DNA of 64,000 nt, from contig NZ_JAHQZR010000012.1 of the NCBI RefSeq assembly GCF_019049105.1, positions 1 through 64,000 of the forward strand, written 5' to 3'. This DNA is from Leucobacter chinensis (lineage in GTDB: Bacteria; Actinomycetota; Actinomycetes; Actinomycetales; Microbacteriaceae). Position numbers and translations under genes: made by a program. Below the pieces are notes generated by a model that made no database searches, was not told where the DNA came from, and worked only from the letters and a program-made list of their open reading frames with translations. Below, piece by piece: positions 1 through 8,597 of this stretch (position 1 is the stretch's first letter; each line of letters opens with the position of its first letter).

Positions 1-381
1 GACAAGGGTCACGTATTCGGAACCCTGCCAGAAGGCTGGACCGCAAACGACGACGGCACCGCAACCTGGAGCTACCAACTCAAAGCCACCGACTGCGACA
101 CCACCGTCACCCCAAACACCCCCACCATCAACCCCGCAGAATGCACCGTTGACACCGAGGGAACCACCATCTGGGAAACCGTCACACAACCCGACAACGG
201 TAACGGCATCACCTACAGCGATGTCACCACCAACGACGAGCACATCGCAACCATCACCGCAACGCTCGACAAGGGTCACGTATTCGGAACCCTGCCAGAA
301 GGCTGGACCGCAAACGACGACGGCACCGCAACCTGGAGCTACCAGCTCAAAGCCACCGACTGCGACACCACCGTCACCCCA
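1..381 (+). repeat. Tandem 267-bp (89-residue) repeats inside the surface-protein gene
   Basis: Bases 1-114 recur at 268-381 with one substitution (position 88 against 355), giving a 267-bp period. Each unit carries the segments GHVFGTLPEGW and TATWSYQLKATDCDTT. The near identity at DNA level indicates recent duplication or homogenisation. The array continues leftwards beyond the window, so its copy number cannot be given. Confidence 0.85.
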
Positions 382-555
382 GCACCTCCAGCACCAACCA
401 CCCCTAAGCCGGTTCCCAAGGTTCCCGTAACCGACGACCTGGCGACAACGGGCGGCGCTGGCTTCCCATTCTGGGTCACGGCTGCTGCGGCTCTCTTGCT
501 GCTCAGCGGTGTAGCAACTGCCTTGTTTGCACGACGAGAGCGAAGCCTCGACTAG
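1..555 (+). CDS. Repetitive cell-wall surface protein, LAXTG-type anchor, C-terminal part (5' end outside window)
   Basis: The reading frame is open from base 1 and ends at TAG 553-555, so only the last 184 residues are visible. The visible part consists of Thr-rich repeats (see the repeat entry), a Pro-rich linker (about residues 128-143), then the sorting signal: LATTG at about residue 148, a hydrophobic stretch of about 20 residues and the basic tail ARRERSLD. LAXTG signals are the known substrates of actinobacterial class E sortases, so the protein is probably attached to peptidoglycan and exposed at the surface. No enzymatic domain is seen. The adhesive or structural role is inference. 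The protein family is not recognised beyond this architecture. Confidence 0.8.
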   Translation, partial: DKGHVFGTLPEGWTANDDGTATWSYQLKATDCDTTVTPNTPTINPAECTVDTEGTTIWETVTQPDNGNGITYSDVTTNDEHIATITATLDKGHVFGTLPEGWTANDDGTATWSYQLKATDCDTTVTPAPPAPTTPKPVPKVPVTDDLATTGGAGFPFWVTAAAALLLLSGVATALFARRERSLD

Positions 556-564
556 CAAACACGA

Positions 565-668
565 TTTGTTCCGGAGATATCCGGAACAAAGCTCAGAACT
601 AAGGTTCTGAGTTCCTGGCCCCGAAGCCCGCGTATTCCCCCATCCTCACGCGGTTCTGCTTCGGGGCC
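565..668. terminator. Three consecutive hairpins after the surface-protein gene
   Basis: Hairpin 1 has 11-bp arms 565-575/580-590 with loop GATA. Hairpin 2 has 8-bp arms 592-599/604-611. Hairpin 3 has 11-bp arms 617-627/658-668, extended inside by CCGCG 628-632 / CGCGG 649-653. They lie just after the stop at 555 and before the next promoter. Hairpin 1 lacks a T-tract. A terminator or insulator role is inferred. Confidence 0.6.
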
Positions 669-702
669 TTCCTCGTTGCCTCAAGAGCCTTCGCCAACCT
701 TT

Positions 703-708
703 TATAAT
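703..708 (+). promoter_or_regulatory. -10 hexamer TATAAT for the lipoprotein gene, leaderless geometry
   Basis: A perfect TATAAT ends 7 nt before the ATG at 716. No purine-rich ribosome binding site precedes that ATG and no convincing -35 is visible. This spacing places transcription initiation at or next to the start codon. Confidence 0.55.
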
Positions 709-715
709 GATCGGT

Positions 716-1315
716 ATGCGCACAGCTCTCACCTTGCTCGCCACCGCCAGCACACTGCTTCTCATCGCCGGCTGCTCGGGCGACCCGACCGTGACCGACG
801 ACTCCGAACCTCGCGACCAGGCAAACGAAACTGTCACCGACGAAGCCGTGAATGACGCGCCGACCGACGGCGCGTCGATCGCTCACATCACGTCGTGCGA
901 CCAGGTTGAGGCAGTTGTCTCGCGATACATCGAGGGGCTCGTTCCCGCCGATGACAACGGTGTCGATGAGTGGGGCGTGCATTGCCTCTGGGAGACGGCC
1001 GAGGGCGAGACCGATCTCGCCAACATTCGCGTGGTCTCAGTGAGCCTCACGCCGGTCGAGCCGGGCAGTGAAAAACCAGACACCAGCATGATTGAAAACG
1101 TTGAGGGCGGCTCAGTCGTCGAAGCCGAGTGGATCACGCAGCACGACGGCATCGCCTTCTCGCTCGACCTCGGCTCGGCGGTTGCCGGGGCCACGACCAC
1201 GACGGTTTGGGTTCCCACGGTTGAGGCCATCATCGGCGGCGGATCCTGGGCCAACATGCCCGCTCTCGACGGCCCCGCGGCTGCAGAGGTCGTGCGGCAG
1301 CTACTCAAGGCTTAG
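716..1315 (+). CDS. Putative secreted lipoprotein of unknown function
   Basis: A 199-residue protein with a typical lipoprotein signal: MRT, a hydrophobic core, and the lipobox LIAGC with Cys20 as the lipidated residue. An acidic, Thr/Asp-rich linker follows, then a globular domain of about 140 residues with two Cys (in TSCDQVE and HCLWETAE) that could pair, a pattern common in actinobacterial DUF3558-like lipoproteins (tentative). The in-frame ATG at 707 overlaps a TATAAT box, so 716 is preferred as a leaderless start. It stands alone between the surface-protein gene and a convergent ABC operon. Function unknown. Confidence 0.75.
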   Translation: MRTALTLLATASTLLLIAGCSGDPTVTDDSEPRDQANETVTDEAVNDAPTDGASIAHITSCDQVEAVVSRYIEGLVPADDNGVDEWGVHCLWETAEGETDLANIRVVSVSLTPVEPGSEKPDTSMIENVEGGSVVEAEWITQHDGIAFSLDLGSAVAGATTTTVWVPTVEAIIGGGSWANMPALDGPAAAEVVRQLLKA

Positions 1316-1330
1316 GGGCGCTCAAGCCGA

Positions 1331-2125
1331 TCAAACACCCGGCAACGTCTCGAAGCTGCCATCGCGGCGCGCCGCACGCTCAAGTGACTTCCACACCACA
1401 ACCGACAATGCGAGCCATGCGGCACCGACGAGCAGCGACACGAGCAGCGCGCTCCAGAATGTTGTGGTTGCCCCAAACTCCGCTGTTTCGCGCATCGCTG
1501 TCGTGACGTGCGTCAGTGGAAACGCCTGCGCAAGCCACTGCAACGGCAGCGGCAGCACCGTTACCGGCGCGACGACCCCGCACAGCAGCGGCAACAGGTA
1601 CTCGGCAAAGTTTGGCAGGAGAAAAGCATCTTGAAGTTTCAGACTCAATGCGCCAGTGCACTGCCCCAGCCCGATTGAGCTCACCGTCGCGGCGAGCAGC
1701 CCTACGAGAACCGGGCCCGCGTTAGCAAAGCCAAAGCCGGGCGCGGTGATCAGGAGCGTCACTGTTGCCGCGACGAGCGAGGTCGCGAGGCCGATGCCGA
1801 GTACGACTAAGAGGCGTCCGATCCACACGGGTGCCTGCGCCCGTGGCGCGATGACAAGAAGCGCGAGTGTGCCTTCAAAGCGATCGGTTGCAACGAGCGT
1901 CGCGGCCGCGACCGAGCTTGTCAGCGCACCAACCGCAACGGCTGCTGTGAGCCCGTTGGCAGGCGTCATGACGCCGGTGCCGCCCGACGACATCGCCAAA
2001 TAAAAGACACCGCTCGCGATGGGGATCAAGACGATGCGTACGATCACGAGCAACCACGAGCCGGCCTCTGGGAGGGAGAGGAAAGCGAGCTTTGCCGATG
2101 TCAGCATCAATCGTGCACTAGTCAT
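1331..2125 (-). CDS. ABC-2 type exporter permease, second subunit
   Basis: A 264-residue integral membrane protein with about six hydrophobic segments in the ABC-2 arrangement: an N-terminal segment SWLLVIVRIVLIP, a middle Gly-rich segment, a paired helix LPLLCGVVAPVTVLPLP and a C-terminal LLVSLLVGAAWLALSVVVW. Start 2125 is chosen because its ATG overlaps the TGA of the upstream permease by 4 nt (ATGA), so translation is probably coupled. It should pair with the permease at 2122-2904 to form a heterodimeric channel driven by the ATPase at 2894-3868. The transported substrate (drug, peptide, lipid or other) cannot be told from sequence. Confidence 0.75.
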   Translation of the reverse strand: MTSARLMLTSAKLAFLSLPEAGSWLLVIVRIVLIPIASGVFYLAMSSGGTGVMTPANGLTAAVAVGALTSSVAAATLVATDRFEGTLALLVIAPRAQAPVWIGRLLVVLGIGLATSLVAATVTLLITAPGFGFANAGPVLVGLLAATVSSIGLGQCTGALSLKLQDAFLLPNFAEYLLPLLCGVVAPVTVLPLPLQWLAQAFPLTHVTTAMRETAEFGATTTFWSALLVSLLVGAAWLALSVVVWKSLERAARRDGSFETLPGV

Positions 2126-2904
2126 GACAGGCTCAACGTTGCATCGATTCGGGCTCTCCGCGTGGCGGCGACCAAAAGGCGCCGAGCGACCAACAACCAG
2201 ATGAGTGAAGTGGCGATCGACACGCAGGCGCTCACGATTGCCTCGGTCGATGTCTCGGCGTGCGTCACCCTCACTGCGCCCGAAAGCGGGTGCAGCCAGG
2301 CCACGACTTGTGCCGATGCTGGCAGTACCTGGGCAGGTATCACGACGCCCGAGAGCAGCCAAATGGGCATGAGTAGCAACGGCTCGAACGCGGTGGCGCG
2401 ACGAGTGAGCACGAAGAGTGAGGCGAGCACACCAGCTGAAGCAGCGCAGGCGAGACCCGAGAGCACAATCGTCATGACGAATCTCGCGTTGACTTGCACG
2501 CTGCCCGTGGCCAACAGTTGCACCGCTACCGCGAGCGGAACCCCAAGAAGCCCCAGTCCAGCGGCAGCGGCCGTGAGCGCTCCGAAAACCTGGCCGGGCG
2601 GGAGAACGCTTGAAGCGAGATGTTCAAGCGTTCCTTGAAACCGTTGGAACCCGATGATACCGACTGCGGTCGTTGTGCTGGCCCACAAACCTGCGACGAC
2701 AGTATCAACCCACAAACTCTGTTGCACGGGAACACCAGAACCTGCGGCACCCAGCCACTTCAGGAGCGCAAAGCTCACCGGGGTTAAGAGCGCTGTTTGC
2801 ACGAAGAAGGGGGTGCGCAGGAGCTGCTTCAGGTGAAAGCGTGTCATGGCGAGTATCGCGCGAACGCCCCCTTGCCCCGAAACATGGCTCGTGTCACGCT
2901 GCAT
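2122..2904 (-). CDS. ABC-2 type exporter permease, first subunit
   Basis: A 260-residue membrane protein with six predicted hydrophobic segments. It starts MQRDTSH and enters the membrane after TRFHLKQLLRTPFF, the amphipathic connector typical of ABC-2 permeases; the conserved Pro-rich turn LLMPIWLLSGVVIPAQVLP lies between helices 4 and 5. ATG 2904 has a G-rich sequence just upstream and overlaps the end of the ATPase gene by 11 nt; an internal ATG at 2847 is a possible alternative. Gene order ATPase-permease-permease matches DrrAB/NatAB-like exporters. Confidence 0.75.
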   Translation of the reverse strand: MQRDTSHVSGQGGVRAILAMTRFHLKQLLRTPFFVQTALLTPVSFALLKWLGAAGSGVPVQQSLWVDTVVAGLWASTTTAVGIIGFQRFQGTLEHLASSVLPPGQVFGALTAAAAGLGLLGVPLAVAVQLLATGSVQVNARFVMTIVLSGLACAASAGVLASLFVLTRRATAFEPLLLMPIWLLSGVVIPAQVLPASAQVVAWLHPLSGAVRVTHAETSTEAIVSACVSIATSLIWLLVARRLLVAATRRARIDATLSLS

Positions 2905-3868
2905 CGTTCGCCCCCACGAGTGCGAGGTATGACTCTTCGAGTGTTGCCCGGCGGTCAAACACCGCACCAATGAGGTGTTCGTGTTGAAGCACCTCGTTCA
3001 GTGCAGAATGATTCGGGGTATCGGCCCATCGCACATCGATCGTCGCGGTACCGCCGCGTGAATCATAGGTGACCCCCATCACCTCGGGCAGCTGCAGAAG
3101 CCGCGCGCGAAGCCTCTCATCAACTCGTGCAAGTCTCGCCGATGAGATGGGCCCGATGCCTGCCGCGTGTGCAACTGCTGAGGCGTCTCCCTCGACGATC
3201 ACCGCGCCTCGGTCAATAACCGTGATGGTGTCGGCAAGCGCTTCGGCTTCATGCATGTAATGCGTTGTCAGCACGATGGCGACCCCTGAATCACGCAGGT
3301 CAGTCACGAGCTCACGAAGCTCTCGTGCGCTGACGGGGTCAAGACCGATCGAGGGCTCATCAAGCAAGAGCACTCTCGGCTTGGCGACAATGGCTCGAGC
3401 AATATGCAGCCTCTGCCGCATGCCGCGTGAATACGTTTCGACCCGGTCTGTGGCACGATCGGCGAGCCCTACGCGTTCGAGTGCTTCACGAATCGCCACG
3501 TTGCGGCGAGCGCCGCGCACTCCTTGGAGCTCTGCAAAGAAGTTCAGATTATCGAGGGCCGACGCCCTCAGATAAAAGCCACGTTCACCACCCAACACAA
3601 GGCCCAGGAGTTTGCGAGCTTCATATGGGTCGTTCGCCGCGTCAATACCATCGACGCGAACGTCTCCGCTGCTCTGCACAAGCAACGTTGCTGCCATCTT
3701 GATGCACGTCGTCTTGCCAGCTCCGTTAGGCCCGAGCAGTGCGAGTACCTGGCCCCGCTCCACCGAAAAAGAAACCTCCTTCACCGCAGTAACCGTACGC
3801 CCCGCGGTAACGAAGCTTCGAGAGACCCGATCAAACTCGAGCAGGGGTCGTATCTCGTTCACTACCAT
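2894..3868 (-). CDS. ABC exporter ATP-binding protein (NatA/DrrA type)
   Basis: A 324-residue cytoplasmic ATPase. Walker A GPNGAGKTT lies at residues 46-54, Walker B LLLDEPSIGLDP at 167-178, and the H-loop in LTTHYMHEAEAL near 205. The signature is SRGMRQR (147-153), not canonical LSGGQ, which is usual for the NatA/CcmA/DrrA branch. The C-terminal ~90 residues form the extra domain seen in DrrA-like proteins. ATG 3868 was chosen over upstream in-frame codons because the protein then begins with a normal beta-strand (RPLLEFDRVSRSF). It heads a three-gene operon with overlapping genes. Substrate unknown. Confidence 0.85.
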   Translation of the reverse strand: MVVNEIRPLLEFDRVSRSFVTAGRTVTAVKEVSFSVERGQVLALLGPNGAGKTTCIKMAATLLVQSSGDVRVDGIDAANDPYEARKLLGLVLGGERGFYLRASALDNLNFFAELQGVRGARRNVAIREALERVGLADRATDRVETYSRGMRQRLHIARAIVAKPRVLLLDEPSIGLDPVSARELRELVTDLRDSGVAIVLTTHYMHEAEALADTITVIDRGAVIVEGDASAVAHAAGIGPISSARLARVDERLRARLLQLPEVMGVTYDSRGGTATIDVRWADTPNHSALNEVLQHEHLIGAVFDRRATLEESYLALVGANDAA

Positions 3869-4079
3869 GTGTCGTCTTCTACCGCCTGCCGCGCTTCTTC
3901 TTCGAGCCCTTCTCCAGGGTAGGTCGTGGCGGCTTTTTGGGCAAGCAATTCTTGGGTTCCTCATCCCGCTGTGTGACGCTAGGTGGGATGGATATGCCCC
4001 TGTATGAACTGCATCAGACCGCGCCAGGCCTCACCCAGCACCACCCAACGATGTCGAGCCATCAACGCGACCTCAAGAC

Positions 4080-4298
4080 TCAATCACGTTGCGGCTTTCT
4101 TCGCCAGGCCCACTGCACCACCTCAAATACAGAGAAAGCGAGGAGCAAAAAGGCTGACACCATGACGACGAAGTGCAGGGGCCCTGCCTCCATACGGCTC
4201 GTCGTAAAGAACGCGATCATTGCCCACAGAAAGAGCATCGCAGCGTTGCGAGTCACTTTCTTGCCACTGCGCGGGACATCAGGAATCATCTTGTCCAT
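4080..4298 (-). CDS. Small membrane protein, unknown
   Basis: A 72-residue open frame starting MDKMIPDVPRSGKK, with two hydrophobic segments (NAAMLFLWAMIAFFTT and GPLHFVVMVSAFLLLAFSVFEVV) and a basic C-terminus WRRKPQRD. AGGG lies 7-10 nt before the ATG at 4298. The topology (two TM helices, positive tail) and the start context support a real gene, but no family is recognised. The 211 bases between it and the ABC ATPase gene (3869-4079) show no gene. Confidence 0.5.
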   Translation of the reverse strand: MDKMIPDVPRSGKKVTRNAAMLFLWAMIAFFTTSRMEAGPLHFVVMVSAFLLLAFSVFEVVQWAWRRKPQRD

Positions 4299-4453
4299 GT
4301 GTGTGACCCTAGCAAAGGCGAGCAGCCTAAGAAAAGGTAAGTAGTTTCGCGTACCCGCCGTAGATGCGAAAAACTTCCGTGCTGTCAATCCGATAATCGA
4401 GCCTGACGCAACCCGACCGCTGCTTACTGCTCATAACATCACACCTTACGCGT

Positions 4454-6031
4454 TCATGTATAGCATTTTTCGAAGACCATCCACAACGCCAGTCTTGACT
4501 TTGGCGTCTGGAGATCGATGCCGTAGACCTGTTGGAATTTTTTAAGCCGATATCTAATGGTGTTCTGATGAACTTCAAGAACGTCGGCCGCATAAGCAAG
4601 ATTCGTCCAATAGTCCAAAGCAGTCTTCACGGTTCTGAAGAGCTCTCTATCCTGCTCAGAATCTCTCGTGATGTGTGTTTGGAGTTGTGTTGGAAGGAAA
4701 TCCGGTGCGTTTACCGCGTTCCCTAGAAAAAAATCAATCGTCAGTTCTGCCCACGCCTGGCCTACAGTCAGAGTGGTTGTTCGTTGCTCAGTACTCAACA
4801 CGTTCACCACTCGATCAGCACTCAGCCGAGACTCTTTGAGACTGGTGTGGTCTGCGGCATGCTTACCTACCACTATCGCAGCTTGAACGTTGATTCTGCC
4901 GAGTGATGTCGCAAGTTGCTGAGCGAGCAGCAGAGAAGCTAAGCCTTCACAGGATCCTCCGTCTGCACACCCGAAATGCACAAGGTAAAGCACTTCTTGT
5001 GTCATCGCTGTAAGAACATCGGCGTGCGCCGACCGAGAAGTAATCTCAGCGAGAACACGGAGCCCAGATGTTTCTATCGACAAGGCTCTATCCCCATCGA
5101 AACGAATAGGCTTGATCGTGATCACGTGAGCCGGTCTCCGGAAATTGATGGTACTAGTTTCAAGAGTATTGCTAGCTTCCGGAATACTTACTCCGTAAAG
5201 AAGGTTATAGAGCGCATCATCGTGGCGAATGCGTTCATCTCTACGAGCCCGAAGTGCCTCGACAATATTGACGCTCAGTTGGTCAGCTGTCTTCTGAAGC
5301 TCTTCGATATCTCGTGAATCATAGGGAGTGTCTCGTGCAAACCAGATAGTGCCTACAAGACGCTGATTCCTGCGTATTGATATCACGAGCCGCGGTCCGA
5401 GGCCATGTTCAGGAACAGCCTCTGTTTGGATAACGTCTACGCCGCTCAGCAGACTTGCTTGAACCCCCTGGCTATTAAAAATGTGTTGATATACCGAGGG
5501 TAACTGGCGGTGCAGAATTGCTTGCTTTCGCGCTTCATCTATATCACCCATAATTTGCGAATAGGCAAGAACCCGAAACTCCTCATCCTCTACGAGAATG
5601 TGACCTCCTAAAAGCTCAACGGCACGGTCAGCAATTGTTGCCACTCGTTCGAGAGCAAGCTCCTCCGTAAAAATAGGGGAATCAGACCGAGAATCGACGT
5701 CTCCAAGTTGGTGAAGGATAGTGTGAATTTCGCTTTGCGAAGCCCCCGGCTGCAATGAGAGAACCGGTAGTTGCAAAGCACGTGCAACTGAAACGGCATG
5801 CCCATTGAGATCGACCGTGAGAATAGCTTGAACTCCAGATGACTGTGCCTTCTCGTGGAGTTGCCAAAGATCGTTCTGGGTTTGAACAGGGGTGAGATCG
5901 ATAAGCAGCGAAGTGATCTGTTTATTCGCTGAAGCTGCCGCTACGGTGAGCCCAGGCCACTGTTGGAGCACGTCAAGCAGTTCCCCTAAGCTCAACGACT
6001 TCGGGAGCCGCATAACGTTGATAGCACTCAT
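4454..6031 (-). CDS. PucR/CdaR-family transcriptional regulator of the hydantoin genes
   Basis: A 525-residue protein with the PucR layout. An N-terminal PucR sensory domain (SLGELLDVLQQWPGL onward) is followed by a GAF-like or GGDEF-related central region (about 130-300) and a C-terminal PucR helix-turn-helix (about 455-515) containing VLEVHQNTIRYRLKKFQ, the conserved NTxRYRL motif. PucR proteins control purine, hydantoin and related nitrogen catabolism by binding an intermediate. Its gene diverges from the N-carbamoyl amino acid hydrolase gene across a 159-bp AT-rich gap, so it is very probably the local regulator (inference). Base composition is AT-richer than the flanking chromosome, as for the whole 4.4-11.8 kb block. 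Confidence 0.85.
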   Translation of the reverse strand: MSAINVMRLPKSLSLGELLDVLQQWPGLTVAAASANKQITSLLIDLTPVQTQNDLWQLHEKAQSSGVQAILTVDLNGHAVSVARALQLPVLSLQPGASQSEIHTILHQLGDVDSRSDSPIFTEELALERVATIADRAVELLGGHILVEDEEFRVLAYSQIMGDIDEARKQAILHRQLPSVYQHIFNSQGVQASLLSGVDVIQTEAVPEHGLGPRLVISIRRNQRLVGTIWFARDTPYDSRDIEELQKTADQLSVNIVEALRARRDERIRHDDALYNLLYGVSIPEASNTLETSTINFRRPAHVITIKPIRFDGDRALSIETSGLRVLAEITSRSAHADVLTAMTQEVLYLVHFGCADGGSCEGLASLLLAQQLATSLGRINVQAAIVVGKHAADHTSLKESRLSADRVVNVLSTEQRTTTLTVGQAWAELTIDFFLGNAVNAPDFLPTQLQTHITRDSEQDRELFRTVKTALDYWTNLAYAADVLEVHQNTIRYRLKKFQQVYGIDLQTPKSRLALWMVFEKCYT

Positions 6032-6190
6032 AACAGATATTATTGTTAAATTTTACAAAAAAGAGAATGCTTTTACTTGTTTTTCATAAACATTCGTTTT
6101 CCGTTGCGAACTAGGCTGATGCCTCGAAGGGCAGGCATTTTCTGGCCGTTCTTCAAAAACTATTCAATGACGAACAAGTTAGGAGAACAA
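6032..6190. promoter_or_regulatory. AT-rich divergent control region between pucR-like gene and hydantoin operon
   Basis: This 159-bp gap is much richer in A and T than its surroundings and must hold the promoters for both directions. It contains an imperfect hairpin ATGCCT/AGGCAT (6119-6138) followed by TTTT, and ends in a strong Shine-Dalgarno AGGAGA (6181-6186). No consensus operator for PucR proteins was identified. Confidence 0.45.
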
Positions 6191-7141
6191 ATGTCAAAGC
6201 GTACCTTTGGTCTATGTGTGGTGCAGGTTGGCGGTATCCAACCCGAAGATTCTCGTGCAGAGGTAGTTCAGCGCCTAGTTTCACTCATGCGTAGCGCTCA
6301 TGCCCGTGGTGCTGATCTTGTAGTATTCCCCGAACTCACTCTTACCACCTTTATGTCTCGGTACTGGTTTGACGATCAGGAAACCATCGACAGCTATTTT
6401 GAAACAGAGATGCCAAGTGCAGAGACAGCGCCCCTCTTTGAAACTGCAGCCGAGTTGGGAGTAGGTTTCTATCTCGGGTACGCGGAGCTTACGAGTGACG
6501 GGCACCATTACAACACATCAATACTTGTTGATGACACTGGGCGAATTACCGGTAAATACCGCAAGATTCACCTCCCCGGTCATAGTGACAACAAATCTGA
6601 GCTCGCATACCAGCATCTCGAGAAAAAGTATTTCGAAGTAGGCGACCTAGGGTTTGGCGTATTCGAATCGCAGGGACTCAAGATCGGCATGGCTCTGTGT
6701 AATGACCGACGCTGGCCAGAGGTATACCGGGCGTTAAGCCTTCAAGGTGCCGAACTGGTCTTACTCGGTTACAACACTCCTATGGATGTACCTGGCTGGC
6801 AGGAAGAACCACACACCAAAATGGAGTCACACCTGCTGTCGATACGTGCTGGCGCATACCAAAATGCCGTGTGGGTCGCAGCGGCTGGGAAGAGCAATAC
6901 AGAAGATGGCGTGTATATGATCGGCGGATCGGCAATCGCGTCTCCCAGCGGCGAGATAGTGGCACGTGCGCAGAGCGACGAGGACGAGGTTGTCTTTGCC
7001 AGCATAGATCTTGACTACGCACAGTCATTCCGAGATAGCGTCTTTGACTTCTCTGCGCACCGACGCCCAGAGCATTACTCAATCATCATTGACCGGATCG
7101 GGCGAGGCGAGCCGCTCCCTGTTCCTGGTTTCAATTCTTAA
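6191..7141 (+). CDS. N-carbamoyl-D-amino acid hydrolase (carbon-nitrogen hydrolase superfamily)
   Basis: A 316-residue nitrilase-superfamily enzyme predicted to hydrolyse N-carbamoyl-D-amino acids to D-amino acid, CO2 and ammonia, the last step of D-hydantoin use. The catalytic triad is visible: Glu48 in VVFPELTLTTF, Lys125 in GKYRKIHLPG and Cys170 in MALCNDRRWPEVYR. CNDRRWPE is characteristic of D-carbamoylases and the spacing fits the E47/K127/C172 triad of the Agrobacterium enzyme. ATG 6191 follows AGGAGAACAA, a near-ideal ribosome binding site. It is 18 bp before the hydantoinase gene. Length agrees with the family (about 304-320). Confidence 0.9.
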   Translation: MSKRTFGLCVVQVGGIQPEDSRAEVVQRLVSLMRSAHARGADLVVFPELTLTTFMSRYWFDDQETIDSYFETEMPSAETAPLFETAAELGVGFYLGYAELTSDGHHYNTSILVDDTGRITGKYRKIHLPGHSDNKSELAYQHLEKKYFEVGDLGFGVFESQGLKIGMALCNDRRWPEVYRALSLQGAELVLLGYNTPMDVPGWQEEPHTKMESHLLSIRAGAYQNAVWVAAAGKSNTEDGVYMIGGSAIASPSGEIVARAQSDEDEVVFASIDLDYAQSFRDSVFDFSAHRRPEHYSIIIDRIGRGEPLPVPGFNS

Positions 7142-7159
7142 GAGAAAGAAATCGTTGAC

Positions 7160-8542
7160 ATGACTTACACACTGCTTCACGGAGGAACCGTTGTCGATGT
7201 GAGCGGGCAGACTCTGACAGACATCCTCATCAAAGATGGTGAAATCACTGCGGTTGGAAACTTCTCGCACCTCTCAGAAGGCGACATTCAGCGCATAGAT
7301 TGCACGGGCATGCTGCTCCTGCCAGGCGGAGTCGACGTGCACACGCATCTTGACTCACCTTTGATGGGTACAACAACAGCCGATGACTTTGAGTCTGGCA
7401 CGATTGCCGCTGCAATGGGTGGCACCACCACCATCGTTGATTTCGCGATGCAAACACCGGGCAGTACCCTCCTGGACTCTCTACAGGTTCACCGGGAGAA
7501 AGCTAAGCACAAGGCAGCGATCGACTATGGAATGCACATGTGCATCACAGATCTATATGACGGTGCAATTGATGAGCTGCCTGTCTTGCGGCAGGAAGGT
7601 GTCAGTAGCCTCAAAATCTTCATGGCATACCGTGGCACTTTGATGCTGAATGACGGCCAGATGTACGACGTGTTGAAAGGCGCGAGCAAAGCTGGCAGCC
7701 AAGTTTGCGTTCACGCCGAAAACGGAGATGTGATCGACCGGATTGCTGAAGAGCTCGTCGCTCAAGGCAAAACAGGACCTGGATATCATGAGCTTGCACG
7801 TCCACCAAAAACAGAGATTGAAGCAGTTGAACGTGCGATCCGAATCGCGGATATGGCTGAAGCACCACTGTATTTCGTGCACCTCACCACTGAGGGGTCA
7901 GTCGAAGCTGTAGCGAGAGCTAGGTCAGTAGGAATGCCAGTCTCAGCCGAAACCTGCACACATTACCTCACGCTAGATCGAGCAATCTACGATGAACCTG
8001 GCTTTGAGCCCGCCAAAGCTGTACTCACACCGCCTCTGAGAACGTTTGAGCACCGAGAGGCGCTGTGGCGAGGACTCAATTCTGGCGCTCTGAGTGTTGT
8101 CAGTTCAGACCACTGCCCTTTTTGCTTCGAAGATAAACAGCGCTTGGTAGGCGCCGACTTCCGCTCGATCCCTAACGGTGGTCCCGGCGTCGAACACCGC
8201 ATGTCGGTTGTTTATGGCAAAGGCGTCGCCGAGAGAAAGATCACCATTGAAAAGTTCGTGGAAATCACATCAACTTTCCCGGCTCAGCAGTTCGGATTGT
8301 ACCCCCAAAAGGGACATCTCGGAGTAGGCGCCGATGCTGATGTCGTAGTGCTTGACCCGCAGGGAGTAACACAGATATCGGCTGGGTCCCAATTTCAGAA
8401 CATCGACTACACCCTCTATGAAGGTTGGAGTCTACCGGGAGAGATCAAAAAAGTATTCTCTCGTGGAAAACTTGTCGCCGCTGACGGCCAGTTCGTTGGA
8501 CAGGTGGGGAACGGAAAATATCTACAACGAGCAGGATATTAG
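7160..8542 (+). CDS. D-hydantoinase / dihydropyrimidinase
   Basis: A 460-residue amidohydrolase predicted to open the hydantoin or dihydropyrimidine ring. All binuclear-zinc ligands are visible: His61 and His63 in DVHTHLD, the carboxylated Lys152 in SSLKIFMAYRG, His185 in VCVHAENGD, His241 in YFVHLTTEGS and Asp317 in SSDHCPF. Length matches bacterial hydantoinases (about 460). It is the middle gene of the carbamoylase-hydantoinase-permease operon; the product is the N-carbamoyl amino acid used by the preceding gene. No hydantoin racemase gene is seen nearby, so use may be limited to D-hydantoins or to dihydropyrimidines. Confidence 0.93.
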   Translation: MTYTLLHGGTVVDVSGQTLTDILIKDGEITAVGNFSHLSEGDIQRIDCTGMLLLPGGVDVHTHLDSPLMGTTTADDFESGTIAAAMGGTTTIVDFAMQTPGSTLLDSLQVHREKAKHKAAIDYGMHMCITDLYDGAIDELPVLRQEGVSSLKIFMAYRGTLMLNDGQMYDVLKGASKAGSQVCVHAENGDVIDRIAEELVAQGKTGPGYHELARPPKTEIEAVERAIRIADMAEAPLYFVHLTTEGSVEAVARARSVGMPVSAETCTHYLTLDRAIYDEPGFEPAKAVLTPPLRTFEHREALWRGLNSGALSVVSSDHCPFCFEDKQRLVGADFRSIPNGGPGVEHRMSVVYGKGVAERKITIEKFVEITSTFPAQQFGLYPQKGHLGVGADADVVVLDPQGVTQISAGSQFQNIDYTLYEGWSLPGEIKKVFSRGKLVAADGQFVGQVGNGKYLQRAGY

Positions 8543-8597
8543 GCCGGATCCCAGGTCAATACCAACAATAAAGTCTCACATAACGGAGCAGGAAACA

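Noticed and set aside
599-982. Minus-strand frame opposite the lipoprotein gene
   Set aside because: Overlaps hairpin 3 and the lipoprotein signal sequence; no start context or family.
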